Part shown: positions 1 to 7,871 of the stretch, piece after piece
Position numbering within the stretch: position 1 is the first letter of the stretch
Layout: each line of letters begins with the position of its first letter
Source: CAYYIS01 sp964470965
GTDB taxonomy: Bacteria > JAAXHH01 > JABIQT01
Assembly (NCBI GenBank): GCA_964470965.1
Contig: CAYYIS010000049.1
Coordinates: forward strand, 1-36,744
DNA length: 36,744 bases
Direction: 5' to 3'
Program-made: the position numbers and the translations under genes
The notes under the pieces: generated by a model
The model's database searches: none
What the model saw: the letters and a program-made list of their open reading frames with translations, nothing else
Told to the model about the DNA's origin: nothing

Positions 1-2
1 TC

Positions 3-995
3 TATCTTCGGGCCATTCCATGGTTTTTTGTGCCGGACCGGAAGGTGGGGTGGCTACCCTATGCCGCGCGATTGGGAAACTCCATCTGCGGAGAACATTC
101 TATTTCAGTACTTTTTTCTACATCCGGTCCGATCACCAACCATCTGATTGCTCTCCGTTTGAAACGGCGCTTTGGTATTCCCTGGGTCGCTGATTTCCGG
201 GATCTCTGGATCCAATATCCTGGTCATAAAGCGGTCACACCGGTTCATAGTCGACTGGAAAAGCGCATCGAATATCGAATCGTCCATGGTGCGGATCGAA
301 TCATCGCGAACACGGAATTGGCTCGCCAGGTTTTGATAAAGGACTATCCATCGGTAGATCCGGACCATATTATTACCATACCGAATGGATATGACGAAGA
401 GGACTTCATCGACTTGCCCGCGGTACGTCCAGATATGAAATTCACGTTGACCTATACAGGTAATTTTTACGGAAATCGTAACCCGCAGACGTTGTTTCAG
501 GCTGTAGAACGACTGTGCAAAGAACAGCCTTCTGTCCGCGATAATATGGTCCTTCGCTTCATAGGTCCGCCCTCGCCAAGGCTTACAAACTGGATCCGGA
601 AATATGATCTTGCGGATATGGTAGAGGTTAAGGCCTATATGCCCCACCGACAATCCATAGAGGCGCTGGCGGAATCAGATGTTCTGCTCCTGATAGATGC
701 ACCGGAATTCAATGCGAATATTCCGGGAAAGGTGTTCGAATACCTACGGGTTAACAGACCGATCCTTGCACTTGTACCCCAGGGTGCCACTACCGATCTG
801 CTTGCTGAAACAGGAGGAGCGGCGATCGTGCATCCGAACGATATAGACGGTATCGCCCGAACGCTTATGACGCTTTTTGAGTCAAGGGACGATGGCTCCC
901 ACGGACTGAAATCTGATGCGTCTGTTGTCGCACGGTATGAACGCCGTCAGCTAACCGAACAATTGACCGATGTATTCAACGGGATAAGCATCTGA
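3..995 (+). CDS. GT4-type glycosyltransferase, 5' end outside window (partial)
   Basis: The reading frame is open to the left edge of the window: codons before the GTG at position 30 encode a plausible continuation (AIPWFFVPDRKVGWLPYA). The gene is therefore truncated by the window, and the GTG is not its start. The visible part has the GT-B fold layout of GT4 enzymes. An N-domain segment (GIPWVADFRDLW, then ADRIIANTELA and IPNGYDEEDF) is followed by a C-domain (FTLTYTGNFYG, LLLIDAPEFNANIPGKVFEYL, RPILALVP). The glutamate in KVFEYL sits where GT4 enzymes contact the nucleotide-sugar donor. It probably transfers a sugar from a nucleotide-sugar to a lipid-linked glycan at the inner face of the membrane. 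Donor and acceptor cannot be read from sequence. It is followed by an asparagine-synthetase remnant and more glycosyltransferases. Confidence 0.9.
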   Translation, partial: YLRAIPWFFVPDRKVGWLPYAARLGNSICGEHSISVLFSTSGPITNHLIALRLKRRFGIPWVADFRDLWIQYPGHKAVTPVHSRLEKRIEYRIVHGADRIIANTELARQVLIKDYPSVDPDHIITIPNGYDEEDFIDLPAVRPDMKFTLTYTGNFYGNRNPQTLFQAVERLCKEQPSVRDNMVLRFIGPPSPRLTNWIRKYDLADMVEVKAYMPHRQSIEALAESDVLLLIDAPEFNANIPGKVFEYLRVNRPILALVPQGATTDLLAETGGAAIVHPNDIDGIARTLMTLFESRDDGSHGLKSDASVVARYERRQLTEQLTDVFNGISI

Positions 996-1030
996 ATGAC
1001 CTCTTTGTCACATGCCGATTCCCACCGTTT

Positions 1031-1415
1031 TAGCTGTGACCGGTATTTGCGACCAGACATTCATAGATCAGTGAATCCGACCGTTGTCGAAAACATGGCC
1101 CCAACACTGGTCCACAATGGTCCGGATGACGAATGTTTTCACATGCTACCGGAGCCTGCTACTCGGTCATCGCGGGCTGGGTAGCATCGAATTTGCCTGG
1201 GGCGTCACCCTATAAATATACAAGACATAAGTATTCGTGTTGTCTGCAACAAAGAGATCTACAATTATGGGAATTGCAGTGGGAGCCGGAAGGCCGCGGG
1301 GGTGTGCTCCGCACAGGACAAGCCCCGGGCAGACACGGGCGTGCTGGTACATATTTTCGGAGAATCCGGTCTGGATATGGTTCGACGCCCGCTTGTTCAT
1401 GTTTGCAGTCGCAAC
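1031..1415 (+). pseudogene. Decayed N-terminal (glutaminase) domain of an AsnB-type asparagine synthetase
   Basis: No single frame is open, but the class II glutamine amidotransferase signature can be followed across frames, in order. VTGICD near 1036 recalls the CGI(A/T)GI start. LVHNGPDDE near 1110 matches the HRGPDDEG motif. LLGHRGLGSIEFAWG (from 1159) matches GHRRLSIIDLAGG. RVVCNKEIYNYG (1236-1271) matches VFNGEIYNYR. After a frameshift ELQWEPEGRGGVLRTG (from 1271) matches RELRxELEARGHxFRT. After another shift DTGVLVHIFGESGLDMVRR (to 1388) matches DTEVLVHLYEEYGLDMVRRL, and FMFAVA (1396-1413) matches MFAFAI. The same motifs in the same order occur in the intact gene at 3841. At least four frame changes and one stop make it non-functional, and the first Cys is lost. 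The stretch 1416-1577 shows nothing I can assign. Confidence 0.75.
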
Positions 1416-1577
1416 CCATGTTCCTTTTCGCTATAGAGGCTACCGTGGCCGGACCGTGCAACAACTGGATGCAGCAGTGGGGCCTGTTCTTTTTGCAGAT
1501 GTGGTACGCACATTTATGGAGATGACACCGGAGATGCCCCTTGATGTTTGCGAACCGGATGTTACATTCTGATTAAT

Positions 1578-2657
1578 ATGCATATTTGCTACATTGCCGA
1601 TGCTTCGAGCGTGCATGTGCATCGGTGGGTTTCTTTTTTTGCTGCACGGGAACATCGGGTGTCGCTGGTTACGGATGTGCCGGGCCATGTTCCGGGTGCG
1701 GATGTGTACAATATCGGAGACTGCCTGCCGGGTATCAGAATACCGGGTGTGTCCGCCGGTTATCAGATTATGACAAAGGTTCGTCATATCCGGCGCATAC
1801 TGCTAAAATTAAAGCCTGATATCGTACATGGGCACTACGCCACCAACTACGGTTTTCTCGCTGCGCTCTCCGGATTCCAACCGTTGGTTCAGACGGTCCA
1901 CGGGTCAGATATACTGGTGGATGCAGTCGGTTCTTGGGAAGAGCGCTGGTTCGTTAAATACGCATTGCAGCAGGCGGCGCGTGTAACTGTCGTAGCAGAG
2001 CATATGGCGGCGAAGGTGCGGGCATTGGGTGTGTCCGGCGATCGTCTCATGGTGCATCAGTATGGGGTGGATACGAACCGGTTTTTGCCGCCTGCTCGCC
2101 CTGAATTTCGCAGGCCGTATCGCATCGTCAGCACGCGCATGTTCGAATGGAAATACAATGTGGAACAACTGGTCCAGGCAATCCCAAAACTGTGTGCTCT
2201 GGTACCGAATGTGGAAATCGTGCTTGCGGGTGACGGACCCGAACGAGGAAGACTCGAGAGCCTGATAGACGATCTGAAGGTTCGCCCAATAATCACTATG
2301 CCTGGTCGACAGGCACATGACGCCATACCAGATCTGCTCCGGTCTGCAACTGTATACGTATCCACCTCAATTACCGATGGAACATCGCTTTCCCTGCTGG
2401 AAGCCATGGCCTGTGGCGTATTTCCGGTGGTGACAGACATACCGGGCAACCGCTCCTGGGTAACCGATGACGAGAATGGTTTCCTGTTTCCGGCCGGTGA
2501 TCCGGAAATACTGGCCGACAGGATCGCCCGTGCTCTGGAAGAAACATCCCTGCGGGAGGACGTAGTGGCCCGTAACCTCGAACTAGTCCGGACACGAGGA
2601 GATTATCAGCTCAGTATGGCATCGATGGAATCCGAATATCAGGGGTTGCTGCGATAA
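1578..2657 (+). CDS. GT4-type glycosyltransferase
   Basis: A 359-residue GT-B glycosyltransferase of the GT4 type. I chose the ATG at 1578 (MHICYIADASSVHVHRW), because the glycine-poor first beta strand of this family normally starts the protein. A TTG ten codons upstream is possible but falls in decayed sequence. N-domain: LVQTVHGSDILVD and a sugar-acceptor region, then RVTVVAEHMAAKVRALG and HQYGVDTNRFLPP at the domain hinge. C-domain: VLAGDGPERGRLESLI, MPGRQAHDAIPDLLRSATVYVSTS and DGTSLSLLEAMACGVFPVV, the E-x7-E-like donor-binding segment. It ends two bases before the next GT4 gene, indicating co-transcription. It is likely cytoplasmic or membrane-peripheral and works in glycan assembly. 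Specificity is unknown. Confidence 0.92.
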   Translation: MHICYIADASSVHVHRWVSFFAAREHRVSLVTDVPGHVPGADVYNIGDCLPGIRIPGVSAGYQIMTKVRHIRRILLKLKPDIVHGHYATNYGFLAALSGFQPLVQTVHGSDILVDAVGSWEERWFVKYALQQAARVTVVAEHMAAKVRALGVSGDRLMVHQYGVDTNRFLPPARPEFRRPYRIVSTRMFEWKYNVEQLVQAIPKLCALVPNVEIVLAGDGPERGRLESLIDDLKVRPIITMPGRQAHDAIPDLLRSATVYVSTSITDGTSLSLLEAMACGVFPVVTDIPGNRSWVTDDENGFLFPAGDPEILADRIARALEETSLREDVVARNLELVRTRGDYQLSMASMESEYQGLLR

Positions 2658-2659
2658 TC

Positions 2660-3823
2660 ATGCGTATCACATATGTTTGCTATGAAGACTTAACGGAGGG
2701 GCGTGGTGGTGTTGGTCATGTGGTGGAGGTGGTAATGGCGCTGTTACGACAGGGTCATAGTGTCCACCTGATCGTGCCGGCCGCACGCGGCGGTACCATG
2801 CCCAACCTTGGCGATGTACGCGTGACTCTAGTGCCATTGATCCCAATACGGATCGTCAACTGGATAGGATTCTATATCCTATCGGCGGTGTATCTGATAC
2901 TCACGAGCCTCAAAAATCGTCCCGATCTGGTATATGAGCGGGAAATGGTGTATAACCTGTTTCTACCACTGAGTGTCGCGTTGCTAGGAATACCCCGCGT
3001 TGTCGAAATTAATGGTCTCATCCACGATGAACGGGCGGTTGTAGGCGCCGGATTGTTCGAGTTGGAGTTGCTCTCGTTCACACAGCGTTTGAGCCTAACA
3101 CGGGCGGATGCGGTGGTAGTGGTAACGGAGGGGTTTCAACACGCGTTGCTCGCTACCTATCCTCTGGAACCGGGCCGAGTTCACGTGGTTGCGAACGGCA
3201 CGAATCCTGAGGTATTTCATCCCAAGGATGAAGTTGAGTGTCGAAAACGTGTCAATCTCCCTCAGGACATCCCGATTGTAGGTTTTGTAGGAAGTTGTTA
3301 CGCCTATCATGATATTCCGATACTTATTCAGGCAGCGCCTGCGGTTCTGAAAGCCTTTCCTGAAACACAATTTGTGGTTGTGGGAGACGGAGCTATGAGA
3401 AACCCGTGGATTGTCGAGGTAGCTCAGAATTCATTGGACAGTTCTTTTCTGTTTCCAGGACGGGCACCGTACCATCTGGTGCCATCGTATATCAACGCTT
3501 TCACAGTATGTGTTGCGCCATATATAGCGGTAGAAGATCAGAAAATCGGGTCTCCCATCAAGGTCTACGATTATCTGGCCTGTGGTAAAGCAGTAGTCGG
3601 AAACGGAATCGCTGAAATATATACTTTGTTGGAGAGCCACCACGCCGGTCTTGCAGTACAACCTTCTAATCCGGATGCTATGGCAGAGGCCATCATCGCC
3701 TATCTGGCAGACCACGATCTGCGGAAGCAGACAGGAAGTGTCGGGTATCACCTCATCCGTCACCGTCATACATGGGATCACGTGGCTGGAAAATTGGTGG
3801 ATATCGGTAAACAGTACATTTAA
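2660..3823 (+). CDS. GT4-type glycosyltransferase
   Basis: A 387-residue GT-B enzyme starting at the ATG two bases after the previous stop. The N-terminus (GRGGVGHVVEVVMALLRQGHSVHLIVP) is the glycine-rich loop and first Rossmann unit of GT4 enzymes. PDLVYEREMVYNL and VVEINGLIHDERA follow, and then the hinge VHVVANGTNPEVFHP. The C-domain carries VGFVGSCYAYHDIPILIQAAP, FVVVGDGAMRNP, and GSPIKVYDYLACGKAVVG, where the lysine and glutamate-like donor-binding positions lie. A hydrophobic stretch (WIGFYILSAVYLILTS, residues about 67-82) may help it sit on the membrane. It is a different enzyme from its neighbour at 1578, not a recent duplicate. Probable role: addition of one sugar during polysaccharide or glycolipid synthesis. 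Confidence 0.92.
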   Translation: MRITYVCYEDLTEGRGGVGHVVEVVMALLRQGHSVHLIVPAARGGTMPNLGDVRVTLVPLIPIRIVNWIGFYILSAVYLILTSLKNRPDLVYEREMVYNLFLPLSVALLGIPRVVEINGLIHDERAVVGAGLFELELLSFTQRLSLTRADAVVVVTEGFQHALLATYPLEPGRVHVVANGTNPEVFHPKDEVECRKRVNLPQDIPIVGFVGSCYAYHDIPILIQAAPAVLKAFPETQFVVVGDGAMRNPWIVEVAQNSLDSSFLFPGRAPYHLVPSYINAFTVCVAPYIAVEDQKIGSPIKVYDYLACGKAVVGNGIAEIYTLLESHHAGLAVQPSNPDAMAEAIIAYLADHDLRKQTGSVGYHLIRHRHTWDHVAGKLVDIGKQYI

Positions 3824-3840
3824 GTAGCAGGAAAAGGTCT

Positions 3841-5742
3841 ATGTGCGGAATCTGTGGACTCATATATACGGATCGGCAACGACAGGTAGATGTCCATCTG
3901 CTGAACCGTATGAACGACTCAATCCGCCATCGCGGTCCGGACGACGCCGGTGTTTACACGGACGTATCGGTCGGCATCGCCATGCGCCGACTGTCGATCA
4001 TCGATGTCGCGGGCGGACATCAGCCCATGAGCAACGAAGACGGCACGGTCCATATCGTATATAATGGTGAGACATATAACTACAAGGCGTTGCGAGATGA
4101 GTTGATAGGCCTTGGTCACACATTCAGAACCAACAGCGACACCGAGACTGTTCTGCATGCCTACGAGGCCTTCGGACGGCAGTGTGTGAACCGTCTGAAC
4201 GGAATGTTCGCGTTTGCCATATGGGACAGCAGAACCCGCCGGCTGTTTATCGCAAAAGACCGGCTCGGCATCAAGCCCCTATATTATGATTTCTCCCCGG
4301 ATCGCCTGGTATTCGGCTCCGAAATAAAACCTTTGCTGGCATCCCGTGAGATTGATACGACCATCGATTTTAAAGGGTTACAATATTATTTGACGTATCT
4401 TTATTCACCTGCCGGTACGACCATCTATGAGAACGTCCGTAAACTCCCCGCGGGACACACCTTGACCTGGCAGGAGGGTCAGATCACGATCGAGCCGTAC
4501 TGGGACCTCTCATACGAGGAAGATTCCTCGCTCACGGAACCCGAAGCTTTAGAGCGTCTGGAAGAGTTATTGACGGATGCGGTGGGTATCCGCCTTATGA
4601 GCGAGGTGCCTCTTGGGGCGTTTTTGAGTGGGGGCATCGATTCCAGCTGTGTGGTTGCCTTTATGATGAAGGCCCTCGATCGGCCCGTAGAAACGTTTTC
4701 GATAGGGTTTCCGGGCGAAGGCCCTTTCAACGAGTTGAACGATGCCCGCACCGCGGCCACCCATCTTAAAACAGCACACCACGAGATGGTTGTAGAGCCG
4801 GATGCAGTGGGTTTGATGCCTGAAATTGTGGAATACCTGGACGAACCGCTGGGTGATTCTTCTATCGTGCCCAGCTATCTGTTGTCGCAGTTCGCACGAG
4901 AGCATGTGACCGTGGCGCTGGCCGGCGACGGCGGTGACGAGCTGTTTGCAGGCTACGATCGGTACAAGCCGGCCCAGGCCAGTCTGCGTTATGGGATGCT
5001 GCCGGCGTTCCTCCGGAAAGGGGTGATCGCTCCCATGCTTCAACTCATGCCGGAAGTGGAGCAGAAAGACAGCTATTTGGCCCGCTTAAGACGCATTATG
5101 GGCGATCTGGACCGCGGCTATCAGGCAACATTTCTCCGGTGGATCACCAACTTCAACCGAAACACCGTGGCGCGTCTCTGCACCCCTGCATTACAGGAGA
5201 CTTTCAAAGCGAACGACCCGTACGATGTGGCCATGAATTACCTTACTGCCGACGCAGAGAAAACGGCGCCGCTCAACCAGCTCCTGCGTTTCGAGTCCAA
5301 AGCCTATCTTCCGGATGACCTTCTGATGAAGGTAGACCGTATGAGCATGGCCCACAGCCTGGAGGTGCGCGTTCCCCTGATCGATTATCGCCTGGTGGAA
5401 TTCGCAGCCACGCTGCCGGTGCATATGAAATTAAAAGGATTCAACACAAAATACCTTTTGAAAAAACTGGGTATGCGATATCTTCCCGATGAGATCGTTC
5501 ACAAAAAGAAACAAGGATTCGTACCACCGCTTCGGGATTGGCTCCGTGGGCCCTTGGGCGACTTTGCCAGGGATATATTGCTGGATCAGACGGCTCGTGC
5601 CCGTGGATTTTTTGTGGCCGAGCAGGTAGGTGCCATGCTAGACGATCACCGGTCAGGCCAGCGGTCGTTTCATCACCAGATATGGGTACTCCTCGCGTTC
5701 GAAATGTGGTGCCGGCGATTTCTGGATCAGCCTGTAACTTAG
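3841..5742 (+). CDS. asnB: Asparagine synthase (glutamine-hydrolysing) / AsnB-family amidotransferase
   Basis: A 633-residue protein, typical for AsnB family members found in polysaccharide loci. The ATG at 3841 is set by MCGICG, since Cys2 must be N-terminal after Met removal to act as the glutaminase nucleophile; an AGGAAAAGG Shine-Dalgarno site precedes it. Glutaminase domain (about 1-215): HRGPDDAG, RRLSIID, YNGETYNY and NSDTET are the glutamine-binding residues. Synthetase domain: the ATP pyrophosphatase loop SGGIDSS at about residues 263-269, then LAGDGGDELFAGYDRY and DRMSMAHSLEVRVPLID. It makes an amide from a carboxylate using Gln and ATP. In this context it may amidate a sugar acid or a glycan-linked amino acid instead of free aspartate. 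Its length resembles exosortase-associated amidotransferases, but no exosortase gene is visible here. A ruined second copy of its N-domain lies at 1031-1415. Confidence 0.93.
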   Translation: MCGICGLIYTDRQRQVDVHLLNRMNDSIRHRGPDDAGVYTDVSVGIAMRRLSIIDVAGGHQPMSNEDGTVHIVYNGETYNYKALRDELIGLGHTFRTNSDTETVLHAYEAFGRQCVNRLNGMFAFAIWDSRTRRLFIAKDRLGIKPLYYDFSPDRLVFGSEIKPLLASREIDTTIDFKGLQYYLTYLYSPAGTTIYENVRKLPAGHTLTWQEGQITIEPYWDLSYEEDSSLTEPEALERLEELLTDAVGIRLMSEVPLGAFLSGGIDSSCVVAFMMKALDRPVETFSIGFPGEGPFNELNDARTAATHLKTAHHEMVVEPDAVGLMPEIVEYLDEPLGDSSIVPSYLLSQFAREHVTVALAGDGGDELFAGYDRYKPAQASLRYGMLPAFLRKGVIAPMLQLMPEVEQKDSYLARLRRIMGDLDRGYQATFLRWITNFNRNTVARLCTPALQETFKANDPYDVAMNYLTADAEKTAPLNQLLRFESKAYLPDDLLMKVDRMSMAHSLEVRVPLIDYRLVEFAATLPVHMKLKGFNTKYLLKKLGMRYLPDEIVHKKKQGFVPPLRDWLRGPLGDFARDILLDQTARARGFFVAEQVGAMLDDHRSGQRSFHHQIWVLLAFEMWCRRFLDQPVT

Positions 5743-5762
5743 ACGCTCTATCAGGGTAGCCT

Positions 5763-6716
5763 ATGAAAGAAATACCCCCTCCTGATTATAAAAAAATCGT
5801 AGAAAAGCGTCGAGGTTTCGTCCATCACACCAATACGGATCCTGAATCCGATCTTAAGGTTTTTGAACCTGGCGGTCTGTCCGCGGAGACACCGCCTGTA
5901 TCTGTTCTGATTCCCACGGCCGTTGCTGATAGGGATGGCTATCTCAAACGGCTCCTGGGGCAACTGGAGGAACAGACCTTTCAGGATTTCGAAGTCGTTG
6001 TGGTAAGGGGAGACCCCCGTCAGGGCCGGGCGTTGAATACTGCCGCCGCAGCCGCCCGCGGCGAGATGTTGATCATCCTGGATGACGATACAAGTCTGGG
6101 GCATCCGGAAGTCTTTGAGAACCTGCGGGACGTGATGAAGGCGCATCCGGACATCGGGATGGCAGGCGTGGCCAACACCGTGCCGAATGACGCTTCCTGG
6201 CTGGTGCGCCGGGTCATGACCGAGATTCCGCGGCGTCATTCGGATGTCGTGTCCGAAATCATTGACAGCGATATGGCTGAGCATCCTTGTTGCGCAATCC
6301 CAAAGCATGTCTTTATGGAAATCGGCGGTGAAAACGAGATCATTCCCCGTGGCCTGGATCCCTACCTTCGTCATGAAATCCGTCGGAACGGATACCGGGT
6401 GGTGGTGATTCCCGATACCTACATCCATCACCTGCCGCCTGACCGGCTGGGAAGGCTGCTTCGCCAGTTTGTTCGTAACGGCAGACAGTCCGCTCTCTGC
6501 ACCGTCCGGTACCCGCAGTGGGTGATAGAACTGACCGAGGAGCATGGAGTGGAGGTGCCGGAGAGACGTCCCGTGGTCAAGCGCGTCTTTGGGGCATCCG
6601 GACGACTGCTGGGCGCCCTGTTCACCGGACAGTTCATCTGGTTTCTCACCACCATCGCCTACCAGGTCGGATTTGCCTCCGAATATTTCAAGCTTTCCAT
6701 CAGTAAAAGGGAATAA
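5763..6716 (+). CDS. GT2-type glycosyltransferase with C-terminal membrane segment
   Basis: A 317-residue GT-A fold family 2 enzyme. The nucleotide-binding start of the fold is PPVSVLIPTAVADRDGYLKRLLGQL (about 41-65). The metal-binding DxD is in IILDDDTS (about 103-110), after the typical GRALNTAAAAARGEML stretch. HPCCAIPKHVFMEIGG and GLDPYLRHEIRRNGYRVVVIPD form the acceptor-side motif where the catalytic acidic residue (D in GLDPYL) is expected. A hydrophobic segment near the end (LLGALFTGQFIWFLTTIAYQ) suggests membrane attachment. The first 40 residues are polar and unlike the core family. It lies 20 bases after asnB and 3 bases before the next GT4. Likely role: sugar transfer to a membrane-bound glycan. 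Substrate unknown. Confidence 0.9.
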   Translation: MKEIPPPDYKKIVEKRRGFVHHTNTDPESDLKVFEPGGLSAETPPVSVLIPTAVADRDGYLKRLLGQLEEQTFQDFEVVVVRGDPRQGRALNTAAAAARGEMLIILDDDTSLGHPEVFENLRDVMKAHPDIGMAGVANTVPNDASWLVRRVMTEIPRRHSDVVSEIIDSDMAEHPCCAIPKHVFMEIGGENEIIPRGLDPYLRHEIRRNGYRVVVIPDTYIHHLPPDRLGRLLRQFVRNGRQSALCTVRYPQWVIELTEEHGVEVPERRPVVKRVFGASGRLLGALFTGQFIWFLTTIAYQVGFASEYFKLSISKRE

Positions 6717-6719
6717 TAC

Positions 6720-7871
6720 GTGAACAAGTCTATCCTCTGGGTTAACGACTTTCCGCCGGTCACAAGCGGCATCGCTACCTTCTTCGTCAACATCTGGCGC
6801 CATCTGCCATCCGAACGTGTACTGGTAATCGCTCCGTCGGTACCGGAGGCGCAGGCCATAGACCGCGACCTGCCGTTCCCGGTACGGCGACTGAGTTTGC
6901 CGATGGGCGAGGCGGGTATGGCCAAGGGAGTAAAAACACTCCTGACCATTTTCTACTGTTTCATTCTGAGCTTGTTCCGGAGACCGGCGCGGCATCATTG
7001 CGGGCAGGTCCTGTCTTCCGGTATCGCAGGCTGGCTCTGTAAAAAAACGCTGGGAATCCCCTACGTGGTCTACGTGTACGGATCAGAAACGTTTCGGTTT
7101 GGTCGCAGCAGTTTTGTCAAGGGTTTGATGCGGGCTGTCCTTGAGGACAGTGAGGTGGTGGTGGCTAACAGTCAGTACACTGCGGAAGAGTTCATATCTT
7201 TCGGCATTTCGTCGGCACATGTCCAGGTCGTATATCCGGGTGTGGATCCGGAACATTTCCGGCCGGCAGACACGGATCCCATTCTCGTAGAACAGTACGG
7301 GCTTACGGACAAACGCGTTCTTCTGACGGTGGCCCGATTGGACGAACGAAAAGGTCATGATGTCGTCATCAGGGCTCTCGCCCTGCTGGTGGAAGATCAC
7401 CCGGAATTGGTCTATCTGGTTCCGGGCAATGGCAGAGAAGAGCCGCGTCTACGTAAGCTGGCAGGCAACCTGGGGCTTGAAGATCGTATAAGGTTTCTCG
7501 GGTTCGTACCGGATAAGGATCTACCCGATCTATACAACCTGTGTGATATATACGTCATGCCTAATCGGATCGCAAAAAAATCGGATTTAGCCGGCGATGT
7601 GGAAGGGTTCGGTATCGCGTTTATAGAAGCCAGTGCCTGCGCCAAACCGGTGGTTGGCGGACGTTCCGGAGGTGCGGTAGAGGCGGTGGCGCACGGAGAA
7701 ACCGGCCTCCTGGTCAATGAGCCGGATTCGCCGGAAGCCGTAGCAGATGTGGTCGGTCGTCTTTTGCGGGATGCGGAGCTTTGCGCTCAGTTGGGTCAGG
7801 CAGGTAGAAAACGGGTCGAAGCATTGTATGACTGGCGGCGTCTGGCACCGCAGGTCGAGGAAATACTGTGA
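6720..7871 (+). CDS. GT4-type glycosyltransferase (PimB-like)
   Basis: A 383-residue GT-B enzyme beginning with GTG at 6720, three bases after the preceding stop; MNKSILWVNDFPPVTSGIATFF is the classic GT4 N-terminal strand and glycine loop. The N-domain contains VYVYGSETFRF and VVANSQYTAEEF; the hinge is VQVVYPGVDPEHFRP. The C-domain has LLTVARLDERKGHDVVIRAL (donor-phosphate binding R and K), YLVPGNGREEPRLRKLA and GFGIAFIEASACAKPVVGGRSGG, the E-x7-E-like donor site. This arrangement resembles PimB-type mannosyltransferases, but donor assignment is inference. The TGA stop shares its A with the ATG of the next gene (TGATG), which points to translational coupling with the membrane glycosyltransferase. 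Confidence 0.93.
   Translation: MNKSILWVNDFPPVTSGIATFFVNIWRHLPSERVLVIAPSVPEAQAIDRDLPFPVRRLSLPMGEAGMAKGVKTLLTIFYCFILSLFRRPARHHCGQVLSSGIAGWLCKKTLGIPYVVYVYGSETFRFGRSSFVKGLMRAVLEDSEVVVANSQYTAEEFISFGISSAHVQVVYPGVDPEHFRPADTDPILVEQYGLTDKRVLLTVARLDERKGHDVVIRALALLVEDHPELVYLVPGNGREEPRLRKLAGNLGLEDRIRFLGFVPDKDLPDLYNLCDIYVMPNRIAKKSDLAGDVEGFGIAFIEASACAKPVVGGRSGGAVEAVAHGETGLLVNEPDSPEAVADVVGRLLRDAELCAQLGQAGRKRVEALYDWRRLAPQVEEIL

Noticed and set aside
996..1547. Several overlapping plus- and minus-strand frames of 60-130 codons
   Set aside because: None has a ribosome site or a full domain; asparagine-synthetase motifs jump between these frames, so the region is a remnant and not a set of small genes.
5751..6998. 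Long minus-strand frame of 415 codons
   Set aside because: It is antisense to a GT2 gene with clear motifs and runs through the next GT4 start; the translation resembles no protein.
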